Shown here piece by piece: positions 16,076 through 23,676 of a stretch of DNA of 39,195 nucleotides. Position 1 is the first letter of the stretch, and each line of letters begins with the position of its first letter. The stretch covers positions 1 to 39,195 of the forward strand of contig CAISOD010000086.1 in assembly GCA_903887045.1 (NCBI GenBank), written 5' to 3'. Under the pieces are notes generated by a model. It had not been told where the DNA came from. It saw only the letters and a list, made by a program, of their open reading frames with translations, and did no database searches. The position numbers and the translations under genes are program-made. Source of the stretch: an uncultured Gammaproteobacteria bacterium (GTDB lineage: Bacteria; Pseudomonadota; Gammaproteobacteria; Pseudomonadales; Pseudohongiellaceae).

Positions 16076-17461
16076 TCAGCGGTTTCCGAAACCGTCGATC
16101 AGCATCGAGATCTTGTCGAAGGTTTCCTGGTACTCCTCAGCGCCCACCGAATCAGCAACGATGCCGCCGCCACCCCAACAGTGCACGTGATTGCCATCCC
16201 GCACCAACGTGCGTATTGCGATGTTGCTGTCCATGTTGCCGCTGCGGTCAATCCACGCGATAACGCCGCAGTAGACCGAACGTGGCATGGTTTCCAGTTC
16301 ATTGATGATCTGCATCGCACGCAGTTTCGGCGTGCCGGTAATGGAGCCGCCGGGGAAACAGGCGGCCATCAGGCGGAACACATCGGCGGGATTCTGCAGT
16401 TTGCCCTTGATAGTGCTGACGAGGTGATGCACGTTGGTGAAGCTCTGCAGCTCGAACAAGTTTTCAACGCTGACGCTGCCGACACTGCATATACGACCGA
16501 GATCATTTCGCAACAGATCGACAATCATCAGGTTCTCCGCCCTGTCCTTGGCACTGGTTTCCAGTTCGATGCGATTACTGTTGTCCTGATCCGGATCACT
16601 GCTGCGCGGGCGCGTGCCCTTGATCGGCTGGGTGATGACTTCCCCGTTCTGCACTTTGAGAAAGCGCTCCGGCGAAAAACTCATCACGCTGTGCTCACCA
16701 TCCTGCAGGAATGCTGCGAACGGCGCATTGGCCCGAGCCTGCAGTTGCTGGAAGGCGTGCCAGCTGTCGCCTTCGCAGGGGGCGCCGAAACACTGCGCGA
16801 GATTCACCTGGTAGCAGTCGCCGGCATGAATGTAGTCGATGATTCGCTGGAAGCGACCCAGATATTCATCACGCGTGATTTCGGGCTTGAAGGGAGCCTG
16901 CAAACGAAAGGGGTTGTCTGCAGCAGGCGAGGGCACAGTCGCCAGCTGTTGACGCACAAGCTGCGCTCGCTGCGGATCTGCACACGACAGCACCAGCGAT
17001 GTGCGCTGCAACTGGTGATCAACAATGATGGCCCAATCATAGAAACCGGCAAGCAAGTCTGGCAGGTGCAAGCTATCGGCTTTGTGAGGTTCGATGCGGT
17101 TGGCACCATGCAGTAATTCATAGCCGAACCACGCCACTACACCGGCAGTGAACGGCAGCTCTGGCTGCGCTGAATCAGGCTGCAGCGGGCAAAACCGCGA
17201 CAACACGGCAAATGGATCCTCGTACGAGGTTTCAACAACAGTTCCATCAGCCGCGGTAACAGTGGTGACATTATTGCGTGTGCGTAATACAAACAGCGGA
17301 TCCGCTACAAGGATGTCATAGCGCGCCGCCGGGTGTGATGAAGTGCCGCTGGTCAGCAACATCGATTGTGGCAACCGGCGGAGCCGTTCAAACCACGCAG
17401 CTGTGCCGTTGGCAAACGGCAGGGATTCGACAAGAGGTTGAGCAGCAACTGCGTAAGGCAT
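16076..17461 (-). CDS. pabB: Aminodeoxychorismate synthase component I
   Basis: This 461-residue chorismate-binding enzyme, with its glutaminase partner PabA, makes 4-amino-4-deoxychorismate for folate. The start ATG at 17461 gives MPYAVAAQPLVESLPF; the frame is open another 100 codons upstream, but that stretch lies over tusE and is not coding. Motifs include PIKGTRPR (PIKGT separates PabB from the PIAGT of TrpE), DRAENLMIVDLLRNDLGR, GGSITGTPKLRAM and YCGVIAWIDRSG. pabA and pabC are not nearby. It follows tusE after 35 bases and probably shares its transcript. Confidence 0.94.
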   Translation of the reverse strand: MPYAVAAQPLVESLPFANGTAAWFERLRRLPQSMLLTSGTSSHPAARYDILVADPLFVLRTRNNVTTVTAADGTVVETSYEDPFAVLSRFCPLQPDSAQPELPFTAGVVAWFGYELLHGANRIEPHKADSLHLPDLLAGFYDWAIIVDHQLQRTSLVLSCADPQRAQLVRQQLATVPSPAADNPFRLQAPFKPEITRDEYLGRFQRIIDYIHAGDCYQVNLAQCFGAPCEGDSWHAFQQLQARANAPFAAFLQDGEHSVMSFSPERFLKVQNGEVITQPIKGTRPRSSDPDQDNSNRIELETSAKDRAENLMIVDLLRNDLGRICSVGSVSVENLFELQSFTNVHHLVSTIKGKLQNPADVFRLMAACFPGGSITGTPKLRAMQIINELETMPRSVYCGVIAWIDRSGNMDSNIAIRTLVRDGNHVHCWGGGGIVADSVGAEEYQETFDKISMLIDGFGNR

Positions 17462-17496
17462 GAGGTTGTCCGGCAACAACAGCGGTGTTGCTACGT

Positions 17497-17838
17497 TCAA
17501 AGGCAATTCACCGGGCGAGGCAGCCCGGCAAGTCTGGCTGCCACTTTGGCCGGACTGCCAGGAAACAGTCTGAGCAAATACAAGCTGTTGCCCTTGGCAG
17601 GCCCCAATTCGCGCTCGACCAATTTGACCAGAATCCGCATGACCGGCGACAGCCCGCGCTTCTTGTGGAAGTCTCTGATGAGAAAAAGAATCTCCCAGTG
17701 CGCGCTGGTTAGCTCGATGGGAATCTCGCGTGCCAAAGCACAAGCAACTTCTTCCGACCAATCCTGCAAATCTGCCAGATTGCCTTCCTGATCCAGCGTG
17801 ATGTGGCGATCGCCTATGCTTATTGCGGCCGAATTCAT
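17497..17838 (-). CDS. tusE: Sulfurtransferase TusE (DsrC family)
   Basis: This 113-residue DsrC-fold protein takes sulfur from TusBCD and hands it to MnmA for 2-thiouridine synthesis at the tRNA wobble position. EVACALAREIPIELTSAHWEIL and GNSLYLLRLFPGSPAKVAARLAGLP are DsrC-family blocks. The penultimate Cys112 (PVNCL at the C-terminus) is the sulfur carrier and aligns with E. coli TusE Cys108. A DsrC of sulfur oxidisers would carry a second Cys about ten residues earlier, which is absent, so TusE is the better name. It follows tusB after four bases. Confidence 0.94.
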   Translation of the reverse strand: MNSAAISIGDRHITLDQEGNLADLQDWSEEVACALAREIPIELTSAHWEILFLIRDFHKKRGLSPVMRILVKLVERELGPAKGNSLYLLRLFPGSPAKVAARLAGLPRPVNCL

Positions 17839-17842
17839 GCAG

Positions 17843-18133
17843 TTATTGCCAGCTTACTACCCGTTCATGCGCCAGACTGAGCGCTACAAATCCACTGTAC
17901 GTGGTATTGCCGATTTCAGGCCTGATTTTCGCAGAAATGCCCCGCACTGCCAAATCTTCGGCCAGCGCGATCAGCTTTACACCGTCAGGGACAAACACGT
18001 TTTGTTGCTGTTCCGGCAGTCCGGCGTAAACAGCATCTTCGATCAACAAAAGCGAGTCTCCCCGCGAGAGTGTTGCGACACAACTGCTCCACAGAGCAGC
18101 ATCGCTTTTATTGATTACATGCAGGGTGCTCAT
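17843..18133 (-). CDS. tusB: Sulfurtransferase complex subunit TusB (DsrH family)
   Basis: This 96-residue protein starts MSTLHVINKSDAALWSSC. I chose the ATG at 18133, which overlaps the tusC stop by one base (TGATG), over the TTG at 18136. RGDSLLLIEDAVYAG and AEDLAVRGIS are typical of DsrH/TusB. It is the non-catalytic small subunit of the TusBCD hexamer that relays persulfide sulfur from TusA to TusE. Confidence 0.92.
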   Translation of the reverse strand: MSTLHVINKSDAALWSSCVATLSRGDSLLLIEDAVYAGLPEQQQNVFVPDGVKLIALAEDLAVRGISAKIRPEIGNTTYSGFVALSLAHERVVSWQ

Positions 18134-18495
18134 CAAAACACCAACGTATATTTGGCCGTGGCGACCAGTGCCGCCAACTCACCGGCTTGCAGTGGCTTCA
18201 CGGCAATCGGCAACGCCGCAAGTTCAAGACCGCGGGCGGCGAGGGCACTCGTATCAACATAGACCATATTGATGCCATAGAGTTCAAGTGCGGGCAGTTG
18301 CTGGGCCAGGCTTTTCGGTCGCACGGCATCAGTTTGCTGATCGGGGAACAGCAAGGTCACTGCTTCCTCGAGCAGTACCAGCGCGGTATGTTGATCGTAA
18401 ACGCCAGCCGTCAGCGTGGTTTCAAAGCAGGCGGCAGCCTGCGCAGTCCAGCCACTGTGGCGGCAGATAATCAACAGCATTGGTGCAGCATTCAT
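18133..18495 (-). CDS. tusC: Sulfurtransferase complex subunit TusC (DsrF family)
   Basis: This 120-residue protein sits between tusD and tusB and overlaps both. Hydrophobic strands such as AMLLIICRHSG-like MLLIICRHS and the segment ALVLLEEAVTLLF, followed by LYGINMVYVDTSALAARGL, match the DsrF/TusC fold. With TusB and TusD it forms the sulfur-relay complex of tRNA thiolation. The gene overlaps tusD by four bases (ATGA). Confidence 0.92.
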   Translation of the reverse strand: MNAAPMLLIICRHSGWTAQAAACFETTLTAGVYDQHTALVLLEEAVTLLFPDQQTDAVRPKSLAQQLPALELYGINMVYVDTSALAARGLELAALPIAVKPLQAGELAALVATAKYTLVF

Positions 18496-18887
18496 GGGGC
18501 GAAAGTCACTACGCGATCAGCGTTCGCCAACGCATCCATCAACAAGCCCAGACCACCGATACTGAAACCGGGCAACATATTGGATCCTGTCAGCAGGTGT
18601 CGTTGCGTCTCAGCCTGATCGACAATGCCGCGCTTGAGCGCAGAAGCCACGCACACCACGGCATCAATCTGGTGTTGCTGAATCAAGCGCTGCCACGCAC
18701 GTGGCAGGTGGAATTCATCTTGCGGTGGCACACAAAAGCCGGACGCGTTGTGTACGCCGTCCTGGTAGAAGAACAACCGGTGGATGTTATGCCCAGCCTT
18801 GAGCACAGCCTCGCAGTAGCGATAGGCGGTAAGCGCCGACTGCGACGAATAGGGTGCTCCCTGTATTACCAATGCAAAGCTGCTCAC
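18492..18887 (-). CDS. tusD: Sulfurtransferase complex subunit TusD (DsrE family)
   Basis: This 131-residue protein carries the sulfur-accepting Cys79 in VVCVASALKRG, matching E. coli TusD Cys78. The N-terminus MSSFALVIQGAPYSSQSAL and HRLFFYQDGVHNA are DsrE-family motifs. The start is GTG at 18887; the nearest upstream ATG (18900) is out of frame. It is the first gene of tusDCBE-pabB-nudix and begins only 17 bases after a strong terminator that closes yccA, leaving little room for a separate promoter. Confidence 0.94.
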   Translation of the reverse strand: MSSFALVIQGAPYSSQSALTAYRYCEAVLKAGHNIHRLFFYQDGVHNASGFCVPPQDEFHLPRAWQRLIQQHQIDAVVCVASALKRGIVDQAETQRHLLTGSNMLPGFSIGGLGLLMDALANADRVVTFAP

Positions 18888-18903
18888 AGTGCTGTCTCAT
18901 AAG

Positions 18904-18926
18904 AAAAACCCCACCGAAGTGGGGTT
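18904..18926 (-). terminator. Rho-independent terminator after yccA
   Basis: On the minus strand the sequence is AACCCCAC-TTCG-GTGGGGTT followed by TTTC. It has an eight-base-pair stem with a stable UUCG loop (18907-18926), and the T-run is formed by the plus-strand A's at 18904-18908. It lies 21 bases after the yccA stop and just before tusD on the same strand. Confidence 0.92.
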
Positions 18927-18947
18927 CTTGTAAAACAGGACCCTGGC

Positions 18948-19622
18948 TCAGTCATCACTGCCGAACACACCCAGCAACTGCAGCAAAGCCGTGAAGAGGT
19001 TATAGATATTCAGATAGAGACTGACAGTTGCGCGGATGTAGTTGGTCTCTCCGCCGAGCACGATGCGGCTGGTATCAAACAGGATGAGCCCCGACATCAA
19101 CATTACGATGGCCGCCGGGATGGCCAGCGATAACACCGGAATCTGCAGGAAGATATTGGCCAGCGCTCCAACCAGCACCACTACCATTCCCGTCATCAGG
19201 AAACCGCCAAGAAATGAAAAATCCTTGCGGCTGGCCATCGCGTAACCCGACAGTGTCAGAAACACCAGCGCCGTGCCGCCCAGAGCCTGCATGACAATCG
19301 TCGGGCCTTGTTGCATGGCGAGGTAGAAACTGAGCATAGGCCCAAGCGCAGCGCCCATGCAGCCCGTGAAGGCAAACACAGCCACGATGCCCATTGAGGA
19401 ATCTTCAGTGCGACGCACCCAGAACAACAGGCCGAAGCTCACCAGCGTCAACAGCAGGGCACCGCCGCGAGGCAGACCAAGCGCCATGGCGACAGAAGCA
19501 GTAACCGCGCTGAAAAGCAGTGTCATGGACAGCAGCAGGTAGGTATTACGCAACACTTTGGCGGGATTGCTTGCAAGTGCGCCAGTGATAATGCCCGGTT
19601 GGGCGTATTTGACTTCGTTCAT
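18948..19622 (-). CDS. yccA: Bax inhibitor-1 family membrane protein YccA
   Basis: This 224-residue protein has about seven hydrophobic membrane helices and the BI-1 signature near the C-terminus (LILFDTSRIVLGGETNYIRATVSLYLNIYNLFTALLQ region). E. coli YccA binds and modulates the membrane protease FtsH. The ATG at 19622 has AAGGAG seven bases upstream. Location supports the name: in E. coli yccA lies between tusE and the tRNA-Ser(UGA) gene serT, and the same three neighbours occur here. Confidence 0.93.
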   Translation of the reverse strand: MNEVKYAQPGIITGALASNPAKVLRNTYLLLSMTLLFSAVTASVAMALGLPRGGALLLTLVSFGLLFWVRRTEDSSMGIVAVFAFTGCMGAALGPMLSFYLAMQQGPTIVMQALGGTALVFLTLSGYAMASRKDFSFLGGFLMTGMVVVLVGALANIFLQIPVLSLAIPAAIVMLMSGLILFDTSRIVLGGETNYIRATVSLYLNIYNLFTALLQLLGVFGSDD

Positions 19623-19656
19623 GCTGTACTCCTTTGATGCGTCAGGTTATTCATCA

Positions 19657-19706
19657 TTCAATTTGTCGTTCAATCTGTCGTTCAATTGCTGTCGTTCAAT
19701 TTGTCA
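19657..19706. repeat. Four imperfect tandem copies of a 12-base unit upstream of yccA
   Basis: The unit TTCAATTTGTCG occurs at 19657-19668, as TTCAATCTGTCG at 19669-19680, as a 14-base form TTCAATTGCTGTCG at 19681-19694 and as TTCAATTTGTCA at 19695-19706. It lies 35-84 bases upstream of the yccA start, where its promoter should be. It may be a multi-copy protein-binding site or simple slippage. Confidence 0.7.
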
Positions 19707-19800
19707 TTCCATTTACGGATCATTTGTCCATCACGCGATCGATTGCGCTGTTCTCAGTGCAGTTACCGCCGCGGTTTTCAATATCGATGTCACAATTCGG

Positions 19801-19829
19801 TTGACTGCAGTGGGGTCTGCAGTAAGAAT
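19801..19829 (+). promoter_or_regulatory. Promoter of tRNA-Ser with a palindrome in the spacer
   Basis: -35 TTGACT (19801-19806) and -10 AAGAAT (19824-19829) are 17 bases apart, followed by a C-rich discriminator and the tRNA at 19841. Inside lies a perfect inverted repeat ACTGCAG-TGGGGT-CTGCAGT (19804-19823) that overlaps the -35 and fills the spacer. A regulator bound there would block the polymerase; no regulator is known. Confidence 0.6.
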
Positions 19830-19840
19830 TCGCGCTCCCC

Positions 19841-19930
19841 GGAGGAGTGGCAGAGTGGTTGAATGCACCGGTCTTGAAAACCGGCGTAGGTTAACGCCTA
19901 CCGTGAGTTCGAATCTCACCTCCTCCGCCA
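19841..19930 (+). tRNA. tRNA-Ser (anticodon TGA)
   Basis: This is a 90-base class II tRNA with acceptor arms GGAGGAG (19841-19847) and CTCCTCC (19920-19926), discriminator G and an encoded CCA (19928-19930). The anticodon stem CCGGT/ACCGG encloses TGA, and a long variable arm (TAGGTTAACGCCTA) follows. It corresponds to E. coli serT, which also neighbours yccA. Prc transcription from the right would enter it in antisense. Confidence 0.97.
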
Positions 19931-19967
19931 TATTCCTCGCGAAATTTCCTTTCCTTCCAGCCATCAT

Positions 19968-22172
19968 CTACGGACGTACAACGGCGAGTGTGTTGCCCTG
20001 CAGGCCGATCATGTCCATCAGGACGCGGCCACTTTCCACCAGGTAAGGATCCGGCTCCTTCTTCTTGTCCTCGGCAGCATCCGCGTCTTCGGCAGAGGTG
20101 GCCTCTTCTCCATCGGCTGCGCCGGTTTCCAGTGCGACTTCATCGCTGGATTCCGCTTCGGCATCAAGTGCCTTGGTATCAGCCAGTGGTTCCATGCCTT
20201 TGGCAGCACGGCGCTGGTTTTCCAGCGTCAGACGCCATTCATCGCGCACTTTACGTTCTTCCAGCAATTTTGCTTCATTCAGGGTCAACAGGTTGTCGGC
20301 CTGGTCTTCTTTCACCTTGTCGATTTCGGCGCGGATGAAAAGGAAGTCAGGATCACTCTGCATACGAGATTCGTGGCGGCTGCCGAGCGTAGGCACTATC
20401 AAGCGCAGATCGGTATAGGGTCGATAGAAATTCGGCTCGATCGTGTCCCAGGGCAGCGCTGTCGGTAGCGCGCTCTCGCCGATGTCGTCGGATACCTCAT
20501 ACAGATCCGGGAAGAAAATGTTCGGCATAACGCCTTTGTGCTGCGTGCTCTCCCCGGAGATGCGATAGAACTTCGAGCGGGTGATCTTGATCTGACCGTC
20601 GTCCATCGGGATCAGCTCCTGCACCGTGCCTTTGCCGAAGGTCTGACTGCCAAGGATTACACCCCGCTGGTAGTCCTGGATGGCGCCGGCAAATATCTCG
20701 GAAGCGGAAGCGCTCAGTCGATTTACGAGCACGGCAAGCGGGCCGTCATAGCTGGTGTCGGAATCGGGGTTGCCGAGCACCGAGATTTCGCCATCGGCGT
20801 CTTTCACCTGCACGGTGGGGCCGCGTTTGACGAACAAGCCGACAAGTTCATTGGCTTCACTGAGAGAACCACCACCGTTACCACGCAGATCGATAACCAC
20901 GCCTTCGACGTTTTGGGTTTTGAGTTCATCTAGCAAAAGGGCTACGTCGCGGGAGCTGCTGCGGTAATCCGGGTCACGCCGCTGCAGTGCCTCAAAATCG
21001 ATATAGAAAGTCGGCAATTCAATCACGCCGATCTTGTGGATGGCACCGTTGTAATCCACTTCAACAATCTCGCTTTTGGCGGACGAATCCTCCAATTTCA
21101 CGGTATCGCGTGTGATATTGATTACCTTGGTTTCAAGCCCGCTGCCTTCAGGCAGCACGTTGAGGCGCACCGTAGAGCCTTTCTCGCCACGCACCAGATC
21201 CACCACATCGTCGACACGCCAGCCAACGACATCTACGAACGCGTTATCACCCTGGGCAACGCCAACAATACGGTCTTCCGGGTGCAACTGGCCGGTTTTA
21301 TCGGCTGGCCCACCAGTCACCACGCTGACTACCTTGGTGTATTCGTCTTCCGTAGTGAGCACAGCGCCAATGCCTTCCAGTGACAGCCGCATGCTCATGT
21401 TGAAATTTTCTGCCGCGCGCGGCGCGTAGTACTGGGTATGCGGATCGAAAGTCATCGTCATCGCATCCATGTAGCGCTGATAAACATCAAGATTATTGCT
21501 GCGCAGTACCTGGCTCAACTGCGAGCGGAATCGTTTGCCCAATAACTCTCGCACTTCAGGCATCGTTTTATCAGTAAGTTTGAGGCTCAAAACCGCACTT
21601 TTCACCTGACGGCGCCAGAGGTCTTCCAGCGCAGCATGATCGGCAGCCCAAGCGACGTCAGAACGGTCGATTTCCAATGATTCATCCGCTGTAAAGTCAA
21701 AATCACTCTGGTCAACTTCAACGCGCTTGATTGAGTAGACCAAGCGCTCGATCAGACGCTCGTTATAGATGTTGAAAATGCGGAAGCCGGCGTCGACATC
21801 GCCGTCCTGCAGCAAGTCATCAAGTTCAGTGCGGTACTGGGCGAAATCGTTGATGTCGGCCTGGGTAAAATACATGCGGCCACCATCGAGGCTCTCGATG
21901 TAGCTGTCGAGCATCCGGCTGGAGAAAGCATCGTCGAACCCGATGTGGGAGTAGTGGTTGCGCACCATCTGGTCGATGATGTCTTCAGTCGTATCGCCGT
22001 AGCTGGCAGCTGGCTCGAGCGGCTGATAGATGGCAGCTACGTCCAGTGGGATTTCGGCGGGCAGGATTGCAGTGGGCTGCGCCAGCAAAATTTCCGGTCC
22101 GGCTGAAAACATTGCGAAACACAGAGCGCTGAAACGGCCAGCGACCGCGGTTCTGCCTTTTGCGTACATCAT
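19968..22172 (-). CDS. prc: Carboxy-terminal processing protease Prc (Tsp)
   Basis: This periplasmic protease of about 734 residues degrades SsrA-tagged or damaged proteins and trims envelope proteins. The ATG at 22172 (followed by another ATG) has GAGGAAG just upstream, so I prefer it over the TTG at 22205. A hydrophobic N-terminal stretch (FSALCFAMFSAG, then LLAQPTA) looks like a signal peptide. A PDZ domain lies around residues 225-330, then the S41 protease core with the Ser-Lys dyad: S489 in RLSASASEIFAG and K514 in QTFGKGTVQ, 25 residues apart as in E. coli Tsp. The C-terminus has an acidic, low-complexity insert (EAESSDEVALETGAADGE) before the last helix. Confidence 0.95.
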   Translation of the reverse strand: MMYAKGRTAVAGRFSALCFAMFSAGPEILLAQPTAILPAEIPLDVAAIYQPLEPAASYGDTTEDIIDQMVRNHYSHIGFDDAFSSRMLDSYIESLDGGRMYFTQADINDFAQYRTELDDLLQDGDVDAGFRIFNIYNERLIERLVYSIKRVEVDQSDFDFTADESLEIDRSDVAWAADHAALEDLWRRQVKSAVLSLKLTDKTMPEVRELLGKRFRSQLSQVLRSNNLDVYQRYMDAMTMTFDPHTQYYAPRAAENFNMSMRLSLEGIGAVLTTEDEYTKVVSVVTGGPADKTGQLHPEDRIVGVAQGDNAFVDVVGWRVDDVVDLVRGEKGSTVRLNVLPEGSGLETKVINITRDTVKLEDSSAKSEIVEVDYNGAIHKIGVIELPTFYIDFEALQRRDPDYRSSSRDVALLLDELKTQNVEGVVIDLRGNGGGSLSEANELVGLFVKRGPTVQVKDADGEISVLGNPDSDTSYDGPLAVLVNRLSASASEIFAGAIQDYQRGVILGSQTFGKGTVQELIPMDDGQIKITRSKFYRISGESTQHKGVMPNIFFPDLYEVSDDIGESALPTALPWDTIEPNFYRPYTDLRLIVPTLGSRHESRMQSDPDFLFIRAEIDKVKEDQADNLLTLNEAKLLEERKVRDEWRLTLENQRRAAKGMEPLADTKALDAEAESSDEVALETGAADGEEATSAEDADAAEDKKKEPDPYLVESGRVLMDMIGLQGNTLAVVRP

Positions 22173-22255
22173 CAACTTCCTCGTTGCCAACTGATGGCTT
22201 TTCAATGGCTTACCCTAGCGTATTTGCCTTGGGCTTGCATCGCCTTTTTTCCCGA

Positions 22256-23473
22256 TCACGCACCCGGATCGATGATCTTCTTGCGAGCGGATTCATGCCT
22301 TTCTTTCATCTGTACATCGATATAGCGGTCGGTGATCGCGCTCGATCCGTGGCCGGCATCATCGCGCACGTGTTCGCGTGGACGGAACTTTACATCTTCC
22401 GAGATGCCGGTATGCCGTAACCAATGTACGGTAGCGGCGCCGAGTTGGTTTGCTTCTTCATTTTCGCCAAGCTCCTTTAATTTCAAGACCGCCTTGTCGA
22501 AGCAAAGTTGCACGATGCCCCGAATCTGCCGCGTACTTGTTATGCCTCCCGCTCCACGGGTTTTGTGGATCAGCGGATCCTGTTCGCCGGGCGAGGGCAG
22601 GCCAACCAATCCACGCGACGCGCGGTAACGCTGCAAAGCTGCCAGCATGCTGTCACTCACCGAGATCAGCCGTTCCTTGTTGCCTTTGCCGACGGTACGG
22701 AACCACCAGTTCTTGTCCAGATCGCGTTCAAAATCCCCCATGCGCGGGGTCCATCGCGGCGTTTCCACCAGCTCCGAGATACGAAGATACATGCCGAATA
22801 ATGACTGCATGATGAACAAGGTGCGTTCATGGGTGGCAGGATCAACGGCAGCCAACTGTTTGGCGGTATCCATCACAGTCTGCCACTGTAATTCCGACAG
22901 TCTGCGGATTGGCCTGGCCTGCTGGCTCTTTCGCACCAACTTGCTTTTCTGGCGAATCTGGGCGACCGGGTTTGCTTCGATATATTCCTCTTGAATCAGG
23001 AAGTTGAAGAAACTTCCCAACACGGCAAGCAAGGATTGCACGCCACTTTGCGACAAGGAATACGGCTTCTCATTGAGGCTTACGTAAGGCCGCCAATCCG
23101 GATTGGGAACCCGCTGACCCTGAAATTCGATGTAGCGGGACACGTTCTTTGCGCCGATCCAGCTTTTGGGTGGCTTTCTGGCGAATTCGGCATATTCCTC
23201 AATGTGTTCGCGGCGGATGTCTCGCAACGACAGGTAGTTGAGCAGCCAGCACCAGTGCAGGAAGTGTTCGATTTCACGCCGGTATGTCGAAAAGGTATCC
23301 GGGCTGCCGCGGTAGCTGTAGAGGAATTCACTCGCATACTGATAGTCGTCGATCGCGTGCGGTGGCTCGGGATCAAGTTGCAGGTGCTGTACGCTTTGCG
23401 TGCGATTCCTATACGGGTTCAGCGTCGCATCAATCGTATCGAAAAACGGGATAGGAGACTTGGGAAGAGACAT
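22256..23473 (-). CDS. Tyrosine recombinase/integrase
   Basis: This 405-residue site-specific recombinase has all catalytic residues: R231 (LRISELVE), K263 (VGKGNKER), H350 and R353 (HWLRHTG), H375 (AGHGSSAITDRY) and nucleophile Y384. An N-terminal SAM-like core-binding domain covers about residues 40-180. It is not an integron integrase by eye and carries no phage neighbours: prc lies 83 bases downstream on the same strand and gor upstream. The ATG at 23473 has no clear Shine-Dalgarno and sits in AT-rich DNA unlike the flanking genes. Family members serve phages, islands or chromosome resolution; the role here is unknown. XerC/XerD are shorter, about 300 residues, so it is not those. Confidence 0.9.
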   Translation of the reverse strand: MSLPKSPIPFFDTIDATLNPYRNRTQSVQHLQLDPEPPHAIDDYQYASEFLYSYRGSPDTFSTYRREIEHFLHWCWLLNYLSLRDIRREHIEEYAEFARKPPKSWIGAKNVSRYIEFQGQRVPNPDWRPYVSLNEKPYSLSQSGVQSLLAVLGSFFNFLIQEEYIEANPVAQIRQKSKLVRKSQQARPIRRLSELQWQTVMDTAKQLAAVDPATHERTLFIMQSLFGMYLRISELVETPRWTPRMGDFERDLDKNWWFRTVGKGNKERLISVSDSMLAALQRYRASRGLVGLPSPGEQDPLIHKTRGAGGITSTRQIRGIVQLCFDKAVLKLKELGENEEANQLGAATVHWLRHTGISEDVKFRPREHVRDDAGHGSSAITDRYIDVQMKERHESARKKIIDPGA

Positions 23474-23676
23474 TAAATATTTGCCATAACTATCTATTTC
23501 ATATGATTTAAACGTAGGTACTTAAGGTGATTTCTAGATCTATCCACTATTTCCGGTAATAAAGATTACCGGAAATATTGAATCCAGTAAACAAGTCATA
23601 AATCACTGTACCTTCGTCCCCCAACTTATGGGAATTAATCACTTCTCGTTGGTCTGCTTAAGCACTATCACCTGGC
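23474..23676. other. AT-rich intergenic segment between gor and the recombinase
   Basis: These 203 bases are visibly richer in A+T than the genes on both sides. They hold a long perfect inverted repeat (listed separately) and a 10-base palindrome TGCTTAAGCA (23655-23664) 12 bases after the gor stop. No open frame of note, no T-tailed hairpin and no clear promoter were found. The composition hints that recombinase and leader came as a unit; this is inference. Confidence 0.6.
23548..23577. repeat. Perfect 13-base inverted repeat with 4-base centre upstream of the recombinase
   Basis: TATTTCCGGTAAT (23548-23560), AAAG (23561-23564) and ATTACCGGAAATA (23565-23577) form a perfect palindrome 75 bases upstream of the recombinase ATG. 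Read as 11-base arms with an 8-base centre (ATAAAGAT) or 12-base arms with a 6-base centre, it has the geometry of a tyrosine-recombinase core site. It could equally be an operator. It is not followed by T's on either strand, so not a normal terminator of gor. Confidence 0.75.

Noticed and set aside
15533-17116. A 527-codon open frame on the plus strand across the Nudix and pabB genes
   Set aside because: It is a mirror of two well-identified minus-strand genes, has no ribosome site, crosses the gene boundary and resembles no protein family.
19657-19706. Small CRISPR array
   Set aside because: The 12-base units follow each other directly with no spacers and no cas genes are present.
19841-23473. 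Genomic island inserted at tRNA-Ser by the nearby recombinase
   Set aside because: prc, a housekeeping gene, lies between them, and I find no second copy of the tRNA 3' end near the recombinase.
22256-23473. Integron integrase with the palindrome as attC
   Set aside because: No gene cassettes follow, and the site is too short and too symmetrical for an attC.
23548-23577. Terminator of gor
   Set aside because: The hairpin is 100 bases past the gor stop and has no T-run on the minus strand (GTGGATAG follows).
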